The notes under the pieces were generated by a model. It saw only the letters and a list, made by a program, of their open reading frames with translations, had not been told where the DNA came from and searched no databases. From the NCBI GenBank assembly GCA_949152475.1, contig OX424563.1:5243001-5307000 (forward strand): a stretch of DNA of 64,000 nucleotides. The letters run 5' to 3'. This DNA comes from Terebella lapidaria (taxonomy: Eukaryota; Annelida; Polychaeta; Terebellida; Terebellidae). Within the stretch, counting starts at the first letter, position 1. Each line of letters begins with the position of its first letter. A program made the position numbers and the translations under genes. Shown here in pieces: positions 49,269 through 61,700 of the stretch.

Positions 49269-51111
49269 AAGATGTCTTATTATATGTTGTGAAGAAGTGT
49301 ACTTGTTATCAACAGTAATATAACAACTATCTGTCTGTTTGATTGGATGACTGATAGTAGACTCTCTCAGTCATTTAATCAAGCATGATATGGTAATTTC
49401 TCAGAATCCACCAAATCATCTGTGTGTTTTATTGCGGTGTGTTATAACGACAACTCCCCACTTTTTACAACCATTGACAAATCTCCAAGGTACCTCCAAC
49501 CCTAGGGTTCTCCACAAGTTGTCTTAATCTATACGCAATAACACCTTTGATTCAACTAAACATTCCAGCAAAATTGGTATAACAGCCATCATCCATAAAT
49601 TATCGGTATAAACTTTTATCTAATAAGTGCGATTTCGAGAGGTGCGCGCGTTTAGCAGATCTTATAGGTAGCCCTCGTGTGATCGGACATGATGGGTCGC
49701 CTAACAACAGTGCCAATTCGTCAGATTTCAGGTAAAAAGTCCAAGACATGTGTTTCGATTTGAATATTTGTCTTTTCAGTCTTGGAAAAACATGAAACAT
49801 CTTGAATTTGCATGAGAAAAAAGTCTTCGCGATTTTGTGTCAAGAAGTCGGTGGGCTGTAGAAGAATGCCCCTGACAGGCGGGTAGTTTGCAGCATCATA
49901 AAAAGGCCATCATCCCATTTTGTTTGAATAGAACGCCGATAAGATCAGCTCAACCGTGGTCGAGGTGTTGTTTTGCCAGTTAAATATGAAGCAATTCACC
50001 AGCTCTTTCAAATCGAGCTAAATTAAACAAGCTGACAATCGCTACGGTTATTTTACCAAATGACAGTCATTTGTTCAACAAAAGATTCTACAAAATTTGA
50101 CCAGACTGTATGGACCACAATGTCATATATCCATTCCGAGCTGAACATTTGTCATTTTGATCTTATCTGGCAGACCAGACCTATCATTTAATGCAGTACC
50201 CAATTCCGCGTCGGTTGAGCAGTGTATGTATATATAATGCACTCGAGTCGGGAGAGAGGGAGTCCTCGATCTTCACGTGGACACCAGTCAGAATATGATA
50301 CACTACAAACCTTGATAAAGGTATATATAAGCGGATCAAAATCGCATTGTAATCTGCTCGATTGGACGATTGGACGATCGATCAAACGTGCGGCGATCTC
50401 GAGATGTGCGTGCGATCTGCCGACCGCATATTTCCTTCCATTCCAGAAGTCGTCAAGATATCGCATGTTTTGCGTGGCGCAGTAAAATATACAGCTAGTA
50501 CTAGTTGTGTACTAATAGTATTCCCTTATTTCCTAATTCCCCTTCATTGAAGTCTTTGCTAATCATTGTTTGGTTACAGAATCTATTATATGGTCCGATA
50601 ACTTATGAGCATGGCGCAGCCGTTGCGTTAAATCGCACAAAAGGGCCCAAAATGTAGGCTCAAAAGACTCAAAATGCACAAATTCACCCCTAATGACAGA
50701 ACACAGTGAATAAAGATTAAAATTATATTCAGAGCATATAGGAAGTCACATATGAGTGATCTTCTGATGACCTTGAAATTGGTTTCAGACGACATTGAAT
50801 GGTACATCTCAAGATCACGTTTGATCTGAAATGTGGAGATTGGCCCGCAAAGTTTTCAGTCTTGTAGATATGTACTATGAGCATAATATGGAGTCATGTA
50901 TGATGGATCTATTGGTGACCTTGAGCTTGATCTCAAGTCGTGATGTGGTTACAGAAGTGGTTACAGAATATATACCAAGTCTGGGTACTGTACTTATTAG
51001 GAAGAAGAAGAAGAAGTCACAAGGTCACGTTTAACCTGAAATGTGTATTGACCTCTGCAGGTAAAACGTTTGTAGATAGTGTTTAGGTTTGTGTTTTGAA
51101 CAAAATGGAAG

Positions 51112-51113
<2 letters not shown>

Positions 51114-51148
<35 letters not shown>
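51114..51148. repeat. (AT)n microsatellite
   Basis: About 17 AT dinucleotides inside composite element copy 6. Confidence 0.95.
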
Positions 51149-51152
<4 letters not shown>

Positions 51153-51938
51153 TGTTGGATCTTTTGATGACCTTGAAGTTGACATCAGGAGACTTTGAGT
51201 GGTGAATCTCAGGTCGCGTTTGACCTGAAATATGTAAGTAGTGAATATACAAGTAGTGCTTATATATAAGTTTGTATTAGGAGCATATATGAAGTCTTAT
51301 ATATGTTGGATCTTTTCGTGACTATGAACTTGACTCAAATTACCTTATGTGGCGAAGCGCAAGGTCTCATTCGACATGACTTTCTTAGTTAGCATCTCAG
51401 ACAAATGCTTGTACATGTATTACGAACATATAGGGAATCACATGTGATGGATCTGTTGGAACTTGACATCATAATATATTCAATGCTGAAGCTCATTTGC
51501 ACGTTTGGTCTAAGCTTGCCGGTATAAGCTACAACACACTTGTACTATATGTGCAGTGTTTGGATTTCGTTTTTTTCCTCCGAATGGCAACATTTTCGAC
51601 GAAAACGACCTCGCTTTGAGACTATGACGATGGTTTTCTCGAAATCTATTCATTGCTTTATTTTTAATTTATGCATATGACTTCCAATATATGTAGTGTA
51701 GATAGATCTAGAGCTTAAATATTGACACATTCAAATCGAAATCATGTATGGCGATTTCAGTGTTGACCTTGAGTTTGATCTTCAATGCCATGAAAGGCCA
51801 AAACGGCCATTGTAAAAAAGCATTTCTCCAATTATGGTCAATAACTTTCTGACAAATTAATGCATTATATTTCCATAGATAAGTTTTGTTGCTATCGAAT
51901 GGCCAGTCTGCACAGGACGATCACTTAGATTATCTGAT

Positions 51939-51968
51939 AGCAGAAACCCTCTCTTATGGGTTTCTGCT
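51939..51968. repeat. 11-bp hairpin AGCAGAAACCC/GGGTTTCTGCT
   Basis: Arms at 51939-51949 and 51958-51968 with loop TCTCTTAT. It is the same motif as the hairpin at 6348-6383. Confidence 0.7.
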
Positions 51969-52298
51969 GACAGCCAGACGAAATCAAACACAAGGTACGA
52001 TAAGTTTTGACCTATTACCAGTCAAAAATAATTGTGTATGGAAAAAAAAATCTTTGGAACTTCACAGTCACATTTTCTTCCATTGGACATGCAGGTTACT
52101 CATGAGAAGTCTCGAAATAGAGCTTAGATACTGGTAGATTCATGAGAAGTCGGGAATGGCGACTTCGGTGAAGACCTTGAATTCGACCTCTGATGATCTC
52201 AGCAAAGTTAAGAACATTTTGTGGGAGAACAATCATTTTTGGACTTTGTGTCTCAACACTGCACATTTCGTTAGTAACCGTTCTAGCCCTTCGGCTGA

Positions 52299-54164
52299 AT
52301 GTGGAATATGCATATCCAGTAAAATTATTGAAGAAGGCTCAAGAAGCAAATAGAAACTGCCTTGACATTGTGAAGTTCAATGATTAATACATTACATAGA
52401 TCCAACGTCATATATAATATATGCTGACTAAATGATAGATTTTAATTTCATAATCCTCTAAGCACGAACAGCAAATTGGCTACTCAAAGTCGGGAATATA
52501 ATTGGTGTTCTTTTAACTCACACATTTGGACTCAAAATGAAATGCATCATAACCAAATGCGAGATGTGTGTGCGTCAGACTTGTGTTTACAATGACATTG
52601 TTTCGGGACAGGTGATATTTAATATTTATGAAGTGCGATGTTAATGATTTGATTGTATAATTTTTATATTTTGTTCATTCCTGTCTCCTCAGTGTCGCCA
52701 TAAACTCAATTAAACCTTCATATATCATGTCAAAAGTCCATTATTTATCGTCCAATCCAAATATGAAAACTATTATATAACACACCTATGCGGTATCGAA
52801 TTTCAATGGAAAGAACTCTAATAACATGCACACATATATAAATTTGTATTTTGGTTTCTTTGGTGGCTTTTGGCGCCTAGATCGTGGAAAGTCGCCATTA
52901 ATCAGAGGCCCAGACAGGCGTGAGATAGCGTGAGTTGAGGCGTGACATCAGCTAGAAGAAATACCTGGCCTTCCCTTTGATATATGTACACGGCCATCGT
53001 ACTTCATCGGTATAAATAAATTAAACAAATTGCATTCATTTCAAAGCTGTGTGAACAGTCTATATATTGCACCATGGGCCTTTTATGGGTTTGATATGGG
53101 GAGCCTTCGGCCCCACATTTAATTATGCGACAAATTATAGCAAGAAAACAAGCCTGAGGAGACCAAGTGGCGCCAGGTCCAAGTCTCTAAATATTCATCA
53201 CCTCGGCAGCATATAATTACAGTGGCAAGGCCCTGGCCAGGCCGGCTGTAATTAGAGCTAACATCGGGCAAATGGCCAGTCGACATTTAACGCCTAATCT
53301 TGGCGACCCAAGTCACCACACTGTTTGTGAGCACTGACACCAACGGACTTGATTTCTTACATATTAATGAGTACTTTGGTACCCATAGAAGCTGCGACAC
53401 TCCACACACCTCAGGACATTGTGGATGTGATGGTTATCTAGGTAACCTTAGGTTGAGGGACAGATTTAACGCAGACCTATTACTGCTATAGCGAGAGGTG
53501 TAGCTACAATAGCTTGGACATAATGAAAGACCTCATTCTAATGTCGTAAACTATCGCTCAATTGCTAGGTGTTTAGATAGGGGATCTTTAATGTCATCGT
53601 TCATCGTCATTCCAAATCAAACAGTCAGTGAATACTGAGTAAATGTAAGGAGCAGAATAATATTGTAGATCAAGGAGAAGATATTAACGACACTTTGAGA
53701 ACAATATGCCATATGCTCGACACTTGGGATGGCGAGTTCAATGCACACATGAAATCTAATAACCATATATGGGAAATTTATGATGATAATATTGTCCCAA
53801 TTATAAAGGAATAATGGTATCTCAATACCATCCATCACTTTGGTCAAACAGACAGTGCATAGCGTGAACATTCCGAACTGTTCAATTCATCATATCACTA
53901 AAATGTTACCATGTACATGAAGCATGCAGTTAAGTTGTATTCACTACTAAATGTCCAAATCGGATATTGTTTTATGAATAGGTTATACGCTCAACTCAAG
54001 TGGCTTCTACGGTACAATTTGCTGCTAAAAAATATTCTTCTCAATTTGTGCAAGATAATAAATGTTCGGGCTTTTTTTTTTTTAGAAAGAAATAAGATTC
54101 TGTAGTGTGTCGTCAGTTAACGATTGTTCCCAAGCTATTCTGATACACCGTCTGATTCATGTTA
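52299..54164. other. Intergenic DNA without identified genes
   Basis: No gene seen. 52850-53480 is unique and somewhat GC-richer with TAATTA words and could be regulatory. Confidence 0.4.
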
Positions 54165-54616
54165 TACCTTGAAACGGTTTGTGTCGTGCTTAAAATGTTA
54201 GCACAATGCTATAAAGTTTTATTCTAAGCTAAAAAGTTTTTGCCAAGCTAAGAAGGTTCTCGCTATGCTAAAAACGCTTGCGCCCTTCTAAAAAGGTTTG
54301 TGCCCTGCTAAAATGGTTTATGCCATGCTAATAACGTTTGTGCCATGCTACAAAGGTTTGTGGCATGCTAAAAAAGTTTGCGCCGTGCTAAATGTTTCTG
54401 TCATTCCAAGATGGTTTATGCTATGCCAAAAACGTTTCCGGCTTGCTAACAAAAAGTTTATGCCATGCTAACACGTTTCCATCATGCTAAAAACGTTTCC
54501 ATAAACACAGTGCCATAAACATTGTGGACAGGTTAACAAACTCGGTGAAAACTCCTTCTGAAACTTGAACTTGGCGGATTGTTTCATAAACTACTTGGCC
54601 GCATAGGGCCACCGTA
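54165..54616 (+). repeat. Dispersed repeat with 21-bp minisatellite head and conserved tail, copy 2
   Basis: About fifteen degenerate units of the type GTTTGTGCCATGCTAAAAA are followed by the same tail as 5895-6267 (TTAACAAACTCGGTGAAAAC, ACTTGGCGGATTG, AGGGCCACCGTA). The order and orientation are the same in both copies, so this is one repeat family. Confidence 0.78.
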
Positions 54617-54883
54617 TGAAGTAGGCCCTATGTTAGAGAAACTTCATCATTGTTTGTTATTGATGTCTCGATTTAAATGACAAACTATCATATCATTACT
54701 ACGTTCACGTTCATGTCAAACTTTCTTGTGAAAAGAAAACAAGTAGATTAAAATATACATACACATTATGACGTACGGTATATACCATGTACTTCAATGA
54801 ACAAGAGTCCACTCTTTCACAGGAGCTATTACAATAAGTCCTTTTTAAAAAAAACACTCAAAACATACTAGTACCCATAATGG

Positions 54884-55450
54884 TACAAAAGCGCATTAGG
54901 GCCACAACAGAGAGCAAAAAAAAAACTCGTTATCTCGAAATTAATTTCGTTATCTCGAATTTAAATTCGTTATCTCGAATTTAAAAACTCGAGATCTCGA
55001 TTCTATAACTCGTTGTCTTGAGATAGAAAGTCGTTATCTCTAAATTAAAAGTCGTTATCTCGAGATAAAAAATTGCTATCTGCAAATAAAAAACTCGTTA
55101 TCACGAAATAAAAAGACGTTATCTCGAAATTAAATTCGTTATCTCAAATTAAAAAGTCGTTATCTCGAGATCGAAAGTCGTTATTTCGAAAATAGCTTTA
55201 ATTTCTAGACAACGCCTTTTTAACTCGAGATAACGACTTTTTATTTCGTGATAACGAGTTTTTATTTCGAGATAACTAGTTTTTAAATTCGAGATAGCGA
55301 CTTTTTATCTCGAAATAACGAGGTTTTATTTCAAATGACGAGTTTTAAAGTCGAGATAAAAAACGATTTTTTATCTCTAGATAACGAGATTTTATTTCGA
55401 GATCTCGAGTTTATTTTTTGCTCTACGTTGTGGCCCTAATGCGCCTTCGT
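54884..55450. mobile_element. Foldback element with terminal inverted repeats and ATAATGG duplication
   Basis: GCGCATTAGGGCCACAAC (54891-54908) is inverted at 55427-55444, and similarity extends to the ends. ATAATGG directly abuts both sides (54877-54883 and 55451-55457), a likely 7-bp target-site duplication. The interior is two opposed arrays of about 18-20-bp units: CGTTATCTCGAAATTAAA on the left and its complement on the right, so the whole element folds on itself. No coding capacity. Confidence 0.8.
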
Positions 55451-55698
55451 ATAATGGCGCTCTTGAATGACAGAAGGTTCTTAATATCATGGTCGTTTTA
55501 TACGACAGAATGCTATGTTGGAAATCACTATCTGGGTTCGGTTTTGTTCCGTATACGTTCTTTGTTGATATTGGTGTATGTCTATGATTATGATTGGCTT
55601 GCTATTGTTACATCTGTTACATGTATTCCTGGATTATAAATTTGAAGTTCGAACTTTACGAATGAAAATTTACGAATGAATTGTTCAAATTCATAATA

Positions 55699-55705
55699 CC
55701 CCCCC

Positions 55706-55758
<53 letters not shown>
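55699..55758. repeat. (C)n(CT)n microsatellite
   Basis: A short poly-C run followed by about 24 CT dinucleotides. Confidence 0.95.
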
Positions 55759-55760
<2 letters not shown>

Positions 55761-58700
55761 CCCCTGAACAAAATAGTGTTGAAAAGTGCTCGATAAATGG
55801 CCAATTACAGGGAATTTGTGTGGAATTTAGACTCAGGAGAGGCCAAGAAACCATATACATAACAAGGTCTCTGGCTTCTAGAGTTCTAGATGTTGATGGT
55901 ACATGACGTAGATATATTCTATAGTAATATAATTTACCACACATCGACTGTGTTTCAAAATATTTGTTTATTCTGAGTTACCTTCACATACGGTGCACGA
56001 ATATATGATGCTCAGATAAGTATTATAGGAATATAATATAAACCTAATATTCCGGTCCTATATATATGTTTCATTTCACCTGTACGGATGCCAATACCTC
56101 TGCTGTAGATCGGACAGATGGCTGGATGACTTCCCGCTGATAGCCCCATGCAATGTAATGTCTCCATAGCTCCATGCTCAGAAAATGTGGGAAGTTTCCA
56201 TTAACGTGGGTCAGTCCCACTGAAGTATAATGGACATATCAAGTTGCATGTGATTTACTGTGAGAATGAGAGACAATCGTGGCGAGTGACACTGCTGATT
56301 TATTCTCTCCCGAGACATTCAATCGCAAAGTGGTCTAATTCAATCAGCACAAAAAACGCGTGAAACGACTTGAATTAAACCTTTAATTTCTGGGTTTTAT
56401 TGCTGTTCACTCAGTCTCCATGATGAAGTCCTGTTGTAGATATCTAACTGGCCAGAAGACCCCCTGCCCTTTTACCTACTGTATTGGTAGTATGCATACT
56501 GAGAGTCACTTGGACACGAACTGACCACACCAGAAGAGGTCTGCATGTGTAGGTATTCCAAGAAAGTTCGCTTCCATCAATTAAACACAAGTTAATATTT
56601 CTCGCCTGTCTACACAGATGAAATGACTTTTAGATTTACTGTCAGCCGCTAAATGACACCTCTCTCCAGCGGAGAGTCTGTAGAAGAGCGACTCTCAAGT
56701 TTGGAGAGCGAAAGGTCAAAATGTTGGGGACAAATTGACTGCCAAATGACGGTCTTCTGTGCAGGGCAGCCAGGAGTTATGGGGGACTAAAGGCCTCTCA
56801 GGCGCAAGGATTCTTAGCAGAAGGACCAGTATTGTACAGTCAATACCCCCAACAGTGACAATAACACACCTTGCGCCCAAACAGAATGGCAGTGCATTAA
56901 ATAACCTAACTGTCTGGAAAATATTTGACGCTATATCAAACGGCAGTGCACTAAAACGTAGCGTTTTTCTGAATGTGACATACGGCGGAAGGTTACAAGG
57001 GCCAACTGCCTTTTCACACCCTGAACTCCACTGTACCGCGGCAGTGACAATGTGTTCTAGAATTTCGTCACGAATTCAACTGATCGACCACACGTATTCT
57101 ATAGTATACTGTGAAATATGCCATCTGTCCATTCACACAAATAAATCTAAATACTCGTAATTACTTATTTATGTGAGATCTGGATCCAAATAATGAATAT
57201 GAAGAGCCAAATTTGATTCTAGCTAGGCATGTATGAGAATAGTGTAGCTTCACAAACTGGGGGGTTATTTATGGTCTAAAATATAATAAATACCAAATAT
57301 AGTAAATATACGATGTGTTTATATGAACATCGAATGTCAATAGATAGGCCTATAGCATACTCATTGAGCAAGGATCCGAAATTTCTGCAGACCTTATAAT
57401 TATCGACATTGATGTTGATATTGTTTCTTCACATGGCAGAATAGTGCGAAGTCGGAATATGGTGAAATACATAATTGATTTCGCACTGAATATTGCATAC
57501 GTTTATCCCTTGCGTGTAAAAAATATAGGTTTATAATACAACAAATTGCAGGTTTCGTGCATAATCAACACAATATTTTTCTGAGAATGACGGCAAAGCT
57601 AGTTATTCCAAATATTATAGCCGCGTAGTGCTACTAGTACAAAATTCGTTTATGACTGTATTGGTAGGCCCCTATACCTGTGGCCCGCGAAAGGCGGGCA
57701 ATAAGCTACTGTTCTTGCCCGAGGGCAAGCTCACCAGGACACCAGCCATATATCACCCGCTCAGACACGCATTTCTCTGCTTATTATTTCCTAATTTAAT
57801 ATTTACGAATACTAAACGGTAATTGGATAGCACAATGACCATTCGTATGATTTTCATCGGAGTCACAACCGCGGCCCTGACGAGCAGAAATGATTGAGAT
57901 TTCGCCCCGAGGCTAGACTGCGGAATCCTCGACCTGCCAAAGACCGACATCCTCGGTATATACTCTGCTGAAAATGTCGGACGAATTAGAAGTGATGCGG
58001 TGCCGAAGAATGCCGACTCGAATTCACCTCTCCACGGGGACTCTCGGCTTGCAGGGGACGACCCTCCGCGTGCTCCGGAGAAATTTGTTCCCGTAATAAG
58101 CCCGTGCCAGGATCGGGACGCCACGGCGGCAGTGCCACCTGGCGGCCGATGTCAAAGGTCAACTTAATTCAGCAGGTCCGCGGTTAGTACCCGGTCTGCC
58201 TGTCTCCTATTGGTCCTCGGAATGGAAAAAAGAGAACCAGAAAAATAGGTATCTCTGAATGAAAAACAAAATAGAAAAAAAAAGTGGGCTGCTTGAAGTT
58301 TACTGCTGACGACACAAATTGCCTGTTGGATAAGGTCGTGACCGGGCGATAATCGCTAAAGTAGCAAATCGCCGAGGCATCCAGAGATCGAGATAACTCA
58401 ATTTACCGGATTGCTCCCGTGATGGCGGCGTGTCTGTATCAGACACGGACCCAGGGAATCCAATCCGCCCTCACTGAGCACGTGTGCAGCTAAGCCATCT
58501 TCTTTAGTTTTTTTCTTCTCTCTTTCGATATCTCAAGTTCGATAAAAAAAAAAAAAGTATGTTGTTTTCTGTTATGATCGTGATTTGCTTAAATACTGTT
58601 TATCTAGGACTCGTTCTTCTTGAACTCATCAATTAACTTGTTTATATTTCGTATTTGTCGCAATGGTGGTGACACAATGAATCACCAACTTGTGTTTGTG

Positions 58701-61700
58701 TTTGTTGCATTGTTAAGTTGATTGTTCTATCAAAAATACCGCGGTAATACCGGCATGTGAGTAAATATGGTGAACACCGTGGACAGATATATAGCCATTA
58801 ACATCTAAAAGTTCAGGTTTATCCAGGGCTTCGTAATGTCGTCTGCTCAGCAGACCACAATTATAATTATTATGCATCAAAACTTGTGAGCTCTGCGTTT
58901 GACACTGCATGGAAACACTGATCCATGTTTTGTTTGTGTTGTTCTTCAAGTGTTGTGTAAGATTGAATATTCTATCACATCAGCGATAGTGCCGTCAGAT
59001 GACACAAAGGCAGTAGAGACACTGAACAAATGCATATATGTACATAATCATAAAATATTCTTTATTAGGCCTATAAGCTGTTGTGAATTTACACTGTCCC
59101 ATGCACTGATAGTGCCTAAGACCCTCTTTCGTCTGAAAGTTAAGCGTACTTTATTCATTACTGTTGTTATATGGCAAATTTTTCAATTGCTATATGATAC
59201 ATCCTTGACATCATGGTGCCAATAAATCGGTAAACAAACTGAATTTGTTAAAAGCAATATGTATATATAGTAGGCTACTCTATGTCATTTTTATGACATT
59301 TATGAATCTAACTTCTTGATATTTAAGTGTATATTTAATGAATGTGTGGTGTGCACAGGCCTAAGACGGGTTGTATATTATCTTTTGGTCGAGACAAATG
59401 CTTTCAAATAGCTTACCAAATCGCTTTAGCCGGCAATTTTCTAATTGGCAACCAGCAATTAAAGGCGTGTAATTTACGTGTTTTCTGTTTAGTTTTGGCA
59501 TATATCGCTACTTGAGATACGAAGGAAGTGTGTTTCTTTCTGTGAGTTTTTCTAATTGTTGATGCTCTCTTCAGTCTTGTCTAATTACCTCTGTTGAGGC
59601 TGATACACAGCCCAGCACACTCGCCAGCCGATGTTTCCCGCCTTCCGTCGCCAAGTGTCGTCTGCTGGTCGCTTAAGAAAGCGCGCGAGTTGTGTCTGGA
59701 TCTCGCGCCAAAGCCACTCGGTCGTCTGCGCCACAACAGACCTACTCTGGGATCCACGCCTGTTTTCGTCTGGGTAAAGTGAAGGCATCATACATTAGGA
59801 AATCTCATAATGCAAATGGTTGTTTAACAACATAATGACAGTGTGATTGTTAGAAATTCTTCCCACACTCTCGACGTATCAACATGAATTTGTCAGCATG
59901 AAGTGGTTGTGAGTGATCGAGTTATCTCCCTGTGTTAACCCCGGGCCAATCTCTGTCTTCACTGCTATAAACTGCTGCAAACTCGGCAACGTCAGGAAAT
60001 TTAATCCAAACGGTTTTTATCGCACCGCAAAATATAAGGAAATTTATTTATGAGTATATTACTATAAATCTGTCAGACAGCAAAAAATATATCAACCTGC
60101 CCGCTAAATATAATAGTCTTGCGAGTCTGTGAAAGAGCAACAACAAATAATGCAAAACAAATGATAAATTTTGAAAGATCAACACCGCATGGAACCCAAA
60201 CCTTGTGTAGTGGAGCGAAACACCGCGGTGCATCACGGGTAATCTGGAGCAGACACTGTTCGCGGCGTCCTCTTCGCTTACCGCTGTGACATTTTCTGAA
60301 CGCTCCAATTGGGAATTATGTCCATGGTATTAAGTCTCACCACGCTTCGTACATTATTTTTGCCCACTCTGTGAGCAATCCAATTATTTACTTGGGTTGA
60401 TTTTCGCTCGCAAGTTAATTGGTCCGGTGATATCGCCGCTCATAACGGCCAAATTACACATAAATAAACTTCAGCGATTTTTTTGTGCCCTGCATTGCTG
60501 TGGAAACATGCGATTTGCGGGAAACTTTGAGCTCAATGACTTTTGAAGTAAGCAGAAATGGCAGGGAAGACCTCCCGCTGACTGTGGCGCTGCAGCGGGT
60601 AATATAATTTGTCTGGAAAACCTAGACTTGCCTCATCAGTTTTATTTGTGGCTCTGGGATGACAGCGGGGCCAAAAGGTGGCGAAATCAGGTTATTTGAC
60701 TGACTCACTAGCCTAAGGATCGATACAGGGGATGATTATATCAATGACCATTGGATCAATTTTACAATGTACAAAAGACTGCATTATAGTAATTACTGCA
60801 TTTCGTATGGGATATTTATTGCAGGTTATATTCCAATTATTGAATATATGATAGAAATTTGGACACAAGTTTCGACAGACTATCGCACACTGTGACTTGG
60901 ACACTTTCTGGCTGACCTTGTCATGATAATGACCTTTTAAATTATCGTGTGGAATTTGAAACCTCACAGCAGTTTTCATCTGACGACAGACGAGCGACGT
61001 CCCATGCAGATTGTGCTGATTAACCGTACGTTAACTCCGTCATGGGGAAGGCGGTAAACTCCGTCAGGTAGAAGACCAGCTGGTCTGGCGCCGGCTTCCA
61101 GCTGGGTTCTGTCCCCTTGTGACTCCGGGCCACACTGTCACAGGCCCACTTCACATACGCATGTATTAATCAAAAGTATCTTGTTATATTTCAAACATTA
61201 TAATATGTTATAAGTAAGCATATATCCCGATGGTAGGCCCTATTTTCAGCTAGAGCAAGGAATTTCCGGCGAACATGATTTTCAAGCAGCTATATGATTT
61301 TGGGGTCTTACAATTCCTTGAGTTCGAACATTCGATTTGTGTGTCTACAATACCCCTGTCGGTGATTGAGGTGTTTTCCGATTTGATTTTGATCGGAAAA
61401 TGGATTATGTCCATCTGATTGTTGAAAGTGTACTGGATAATAATTGGTGTTTTGGGAAAACGGGCACTAGGCTATTGTTTGTGTGTTTAGTTTTTCACCT
61501 CGTGCTTTATAAATTCTTAAAATGGCGTTGTACTTCAAGCAGCATGTTTGCCGCTTAAGAGATTTCGGGAGATCCGGATACACACGAAGTTCCTCCAAAA
61601 ACGCCTAAAGTCGCTTACTGTTTTAAAACGTTTTTTGTGTACATCTCGGCTGTTTCTGTGCTATCATTGGCAGACGCCTTTTCATATTTTCTCTATATAC

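Larger units (their letters stand above)
50591..52298 (+). mobile_element. Composite element copy 6, diverged
   Basis: Starts TGGTCCGATAACTTATGAGCA and ends GTAACCGTTCTAGCCCTTCG GC, matching the two ends of copies 1-3. The interior has several spaced CCTTGAACTTGA/ACCTGAAATGTG segments, an (AT)n microsatellite at 51114-51148 and the CAGAAACCC hairpin at 51939-51968, which looks like a later insertion. No coding capacity. Confidence 0.55.

Noticed and set aside
57753..58124. 123-codon GC-rich frame on the minus strand
   Set aside because: Could be a first exon but no donor or partner exon supports it, and no domain is visible.
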